From a bacterium UBA3756 (GTDB taxonomy: Bacteria > Bacteroidota > Bacteroidia > Bacteroidales > Bacteroidaceae), in assembly GCA_002371695.1 (NCBI GenBank), contig DFGG01000027.1, positions 1-8,280 of the forward strand: DNA of 8,280 nt, written 5' to 3'. Positions 6,723 to 8,280 of this stretch are shown one piece after another. A program made the translations under genes and the position numbers. The stretch's first letter is position 1; each line of letters begins with the position of its first letter. The notes under the pieces are model-generated. The model did not search any database. It saw only the letters and a program-made list of their open reading frames with translations, and was not told the origin of the DNA.

Positions 6723-8074
6723 ATCACCCCGAACTGATGCATCAGGATAAGGAAAATACTGACGGGCACAATGAAACGGACACAGAACAGATACAGATCG
6801 AACAAAGACTTGACGGAAGAGGTCTCGAAGTTGGTGAATTCCTCTCGAACCAAAGCCTTTGAAGCACACCAGCCCACGAGGACACTCGTCAGGAAGGCAC
6901 CCACGGGCAGCATGATCTGTGCGGTCAGGAAATCACAGAAGTCCATCAGCGAGCGCCCCATCACCTGCAGATCAGGCTGTCCCACCGACAGCGAACAGAA
7001 GATGGCTATCAAGCTACAGACAATGGTCAGTATCCATGCAGCACTGCTACGCCTCAGTTTCAGCTCCTCGGAAAAGAAGGCCGTACCTATCTCGTGCATC
7101 GAGATGGTAGACGTCAGGGCCGCGAACACCAGCAGGGCATAGAACATGATAGAGACGACATAGCCCAACACGGGCATAAACGCAAAGGCCTGCTGGAACA
7201 CGTTGGGCAGGGTGATGAAGATGAGCGACGGTCCGCTGTCGGGCAACACCCCCACCGAGAAGGCGGCAGGGAAAATCATCAGGCCCGAGAGGACTGCAAT
7301 CAGGAAGTCGACCAGTGCTATCTGGCTCGCGGCCTGCAGCAAGTGGGTGCTACGGGCAAAGTAGCTGGCGTAGGTACACAGACAAGCCGTACCAAGACTG
7401 AGCGAGAAGAAAGCCTGTCCCAGGGCTTCAAGGAACACACTGCTGCTGAGTTTGGAGAAATCAGGCTTGAACAGGAACTCGACACCCTTGCCAGCCCCGG
7501 GGAGAGAACAGGAGGCCGCCACGATGATGAGCAACAGGACGAACAACAGCGGCATCAGCAACTTCGACACCCGCTCGATGCCGTTCCTCACGCCACGCAC
7601 GACGATGAAATGGGTGACGAGGACAAACGCCACACCCAATACGGCCGGCTTCAGAGGATCAGTGGAAAAGCGCTGGAAATAGTCGAGCACAAAGGTACTG
7701 TCGCCCTTCAGGTGGCCAAGCACGGAGGCCCCCAGGTACTGAAGACACCAGCCAGCCACCACAGCATAGAAACCCAGGATGATGGTAGACGTCAGCACGC
7801 CCAGGACTCCTATGAATCCCCAAGCCTTGTGCCCATTGAACTGGGCATACGCCCTGGCAGCATTAGCCTGGGAGCGACGCCCCACGATAAACTCACTGAC
7901 CATCCCCGGAATACCCAGCAGCAGGATGCAACCAAGATAGATGATGATGAAGGCAGCACCGCCATTCTGACCTGTCATGAATGGGAAGCGCCACACATTG
8001 CCCAGGCCGACGGCCGAACCTGCCGTTGCCAGCACTACGCCGAGCCTATCGCTGAAATTCCCTCTGTCAGTCAC
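6719..8074 (-). CDS. Sodium-dependent transporter of the neurotransmitter:sodium symporter (NSS) family
   Basis: A 451-residue, about 12-helix inner-membrane transporter of the LeuT/SLC6 type that should couple sodium entry to uptake of an amino acid or related amine. Family signatures are clear: TM1 ATAGSAVGLGNVWRFPF (16-32), which is the unwound sodium and substrate site, TM6 AFFSLSLGTACLCTYASYFA (221-240), and TM8 FAALTSTISMHE (317-328) with the Thr/Ser pair that matches the Na2 site in LeuT. Specific substrate cannot be deduced. The start is GTG at 8074, since an in-frame stop lies just upstream (8084-8086) and the next Met (33) would remove TM1. A paralogue ends 12 bases upstream, and the stop overlaps the ComEA-like start, so the three genes are probably co-transcribed. 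Confidence 0.94.
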   Translation of the reverse strand: MTDRGNFSDRLGVVLATAGSAVGLGNVWRFPFMTGQNGGAAFIIIYLGCILLLGIPGMVSEFIVGRRSQANAARAYAQFNGHKAWGFIGVLGVLTSTIILGFYAVVAGWCLQYLGASVLGHLKGDSTFVLDYFQRFSTDPLKPAVLGVAFVLVTHFIVVRGVRNGIERVSKLLMPLLFVLLLIIVAASCSLPGAGKGVEFLFKPDFSKLSSSVFLEALGQAFFSLSLGTACLCTYASYFARSTHLLQAASQIALVDFLIAVLSGLMIFPAAFSVGVLPDSGPSLIFITLPNVFQQAFAFMPVLGYVVSIMFYALLVFAALTSTISMHEIGTAFFSEELKLRRSSAAWILTIVCSLIAIFCSLSVGQPDLQVMGRSLMDFCDFLTAQIMLPVGAFLTSVLVGWCASKALVREEFTNFETSSVKSLFDLYLFCVRFIVPVSIFLILMHQFGVI

Positions 8075-8086
8075 TACGTTAACTCA

Positions 8087-8280
8087 TTAAATCAGTCCAA
8101 GTTGATGCAGGAATATCCAAAGGATGCACAACGGGCATATATATTTCACCAGGAACAGATACAAGTGGAAGAAATGAATGTTATGCAGCGTACCACAGTT
8201 GGTAAACTCATCGCGCACCAGTTTGTGGGGCACGAACCACCCAATCAGTATACAGGTCAGGAAGCCCACCATGGGCAGGA
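8087..8280 (-). CDS. C-terminal end of a second NSS-family symporter (partial, cut by the window edge)
   Basis: The frame is open from the right edge of the window to the TAA at 8087. Its last 62 residues align without gaps to the last 62 of the neighbouring symporter, with about 29 identities, including GW, LVR-E-EFTN (LVRDEFTN here, LVREEFTN there), LYLF and a final HQ-x-G-x-I. They represent TM11 and TM12 of an NSS transporter. An ATG at 8272 is internal: the upstream codons read LP, matching the LP before the same segment in the paralogue. The rest of the gene lies outside the window, so completeness cannot be judged. Confidence 0.85.
   Translation of the reverse strand, partial: LPMVGFLTCILIGWFVPHKLVRDEFTNCGTLHNIHFFHLYLFLVKYICPLCILWIFLHQLGLI

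Noticed and set aside
6723..6869. Longer N-terminus for the ComEA-like protein
   Set aside because: The extension lies inside the symporter coding region and lacks conservation signs; the ATG at 6722 gives a normal basic N-terminus plus membrane helix.

Overview
The window looks like a chromosomal segment of a Bacteroidales bacterium, most likely a Prevotella-type gut or rumen species. The evidence is the Bacteroidetes-style promoter element (TAnnTTTG) in front of two transcription units, the absence of clear Shine-Dalgarno sequences, a PL1 pectate lyase with the C-terminal tail common in this group, a TatA/TatC system without TatB, and a ComEA-like helix-hairpin-helix protein. The genus is an inference from protein style and moderate GC content, not from a marker gene.

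Layout: bases 1-182 are upstream sequence with two small hairpins and a promoter. A secreted pectate lyase follows on the + strand (183-1841). Everything after it is on the - strand. Read in the direction of transcription, from the right edge leftward, the order is: the C-terminal end of an NSS-family sodium symporter (cut by the window edge), a second complete NSS symporter, a ComEA-like protein (ATGA overlap with the symporter), a short gap holding a promoter, tatA, tatC (8-base overlap), a large membrane polyferredoxin resembling a NapH-NapG fusion, and a Tat-exported iron-sulfur aldo/keto reductase. The last gene stops on the base next to the pectate lyase stop codon, so the two converge with no spacer.

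The most coherent unit is 1842-5749: tatA, tatC, polyferredoxin and reductase are closely packed and co-directional. The reductase carries a twin-arginine signal plus a lipobox, two [4Fe-4S] motifs and a full aldo/keto reductase catalytic tetrad. The polyferredoxin carries a NapH-like four-helix membrane part, a cytoplasmic-type ferredoxin, a repetitive Ser/Gly/Pro linker, a second internal Tat-like signal and a four-cluster NapG-like ferredoxin. The simplest reading is a quinol-to-periplasm electron path ending at an exported reductase, encoded next to the translocase that would export its parts. This is the best candidate here for an under-described system; the physiological substrate cannot be told from sequence.

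The pectate lyase would cleave polygalacturonate outside the cell or at its surface. The two symporters would import amino acids or related small amines with sodium. No tRNA, rRNA, CRISPR array, insertion sequence or phage gene was seen.
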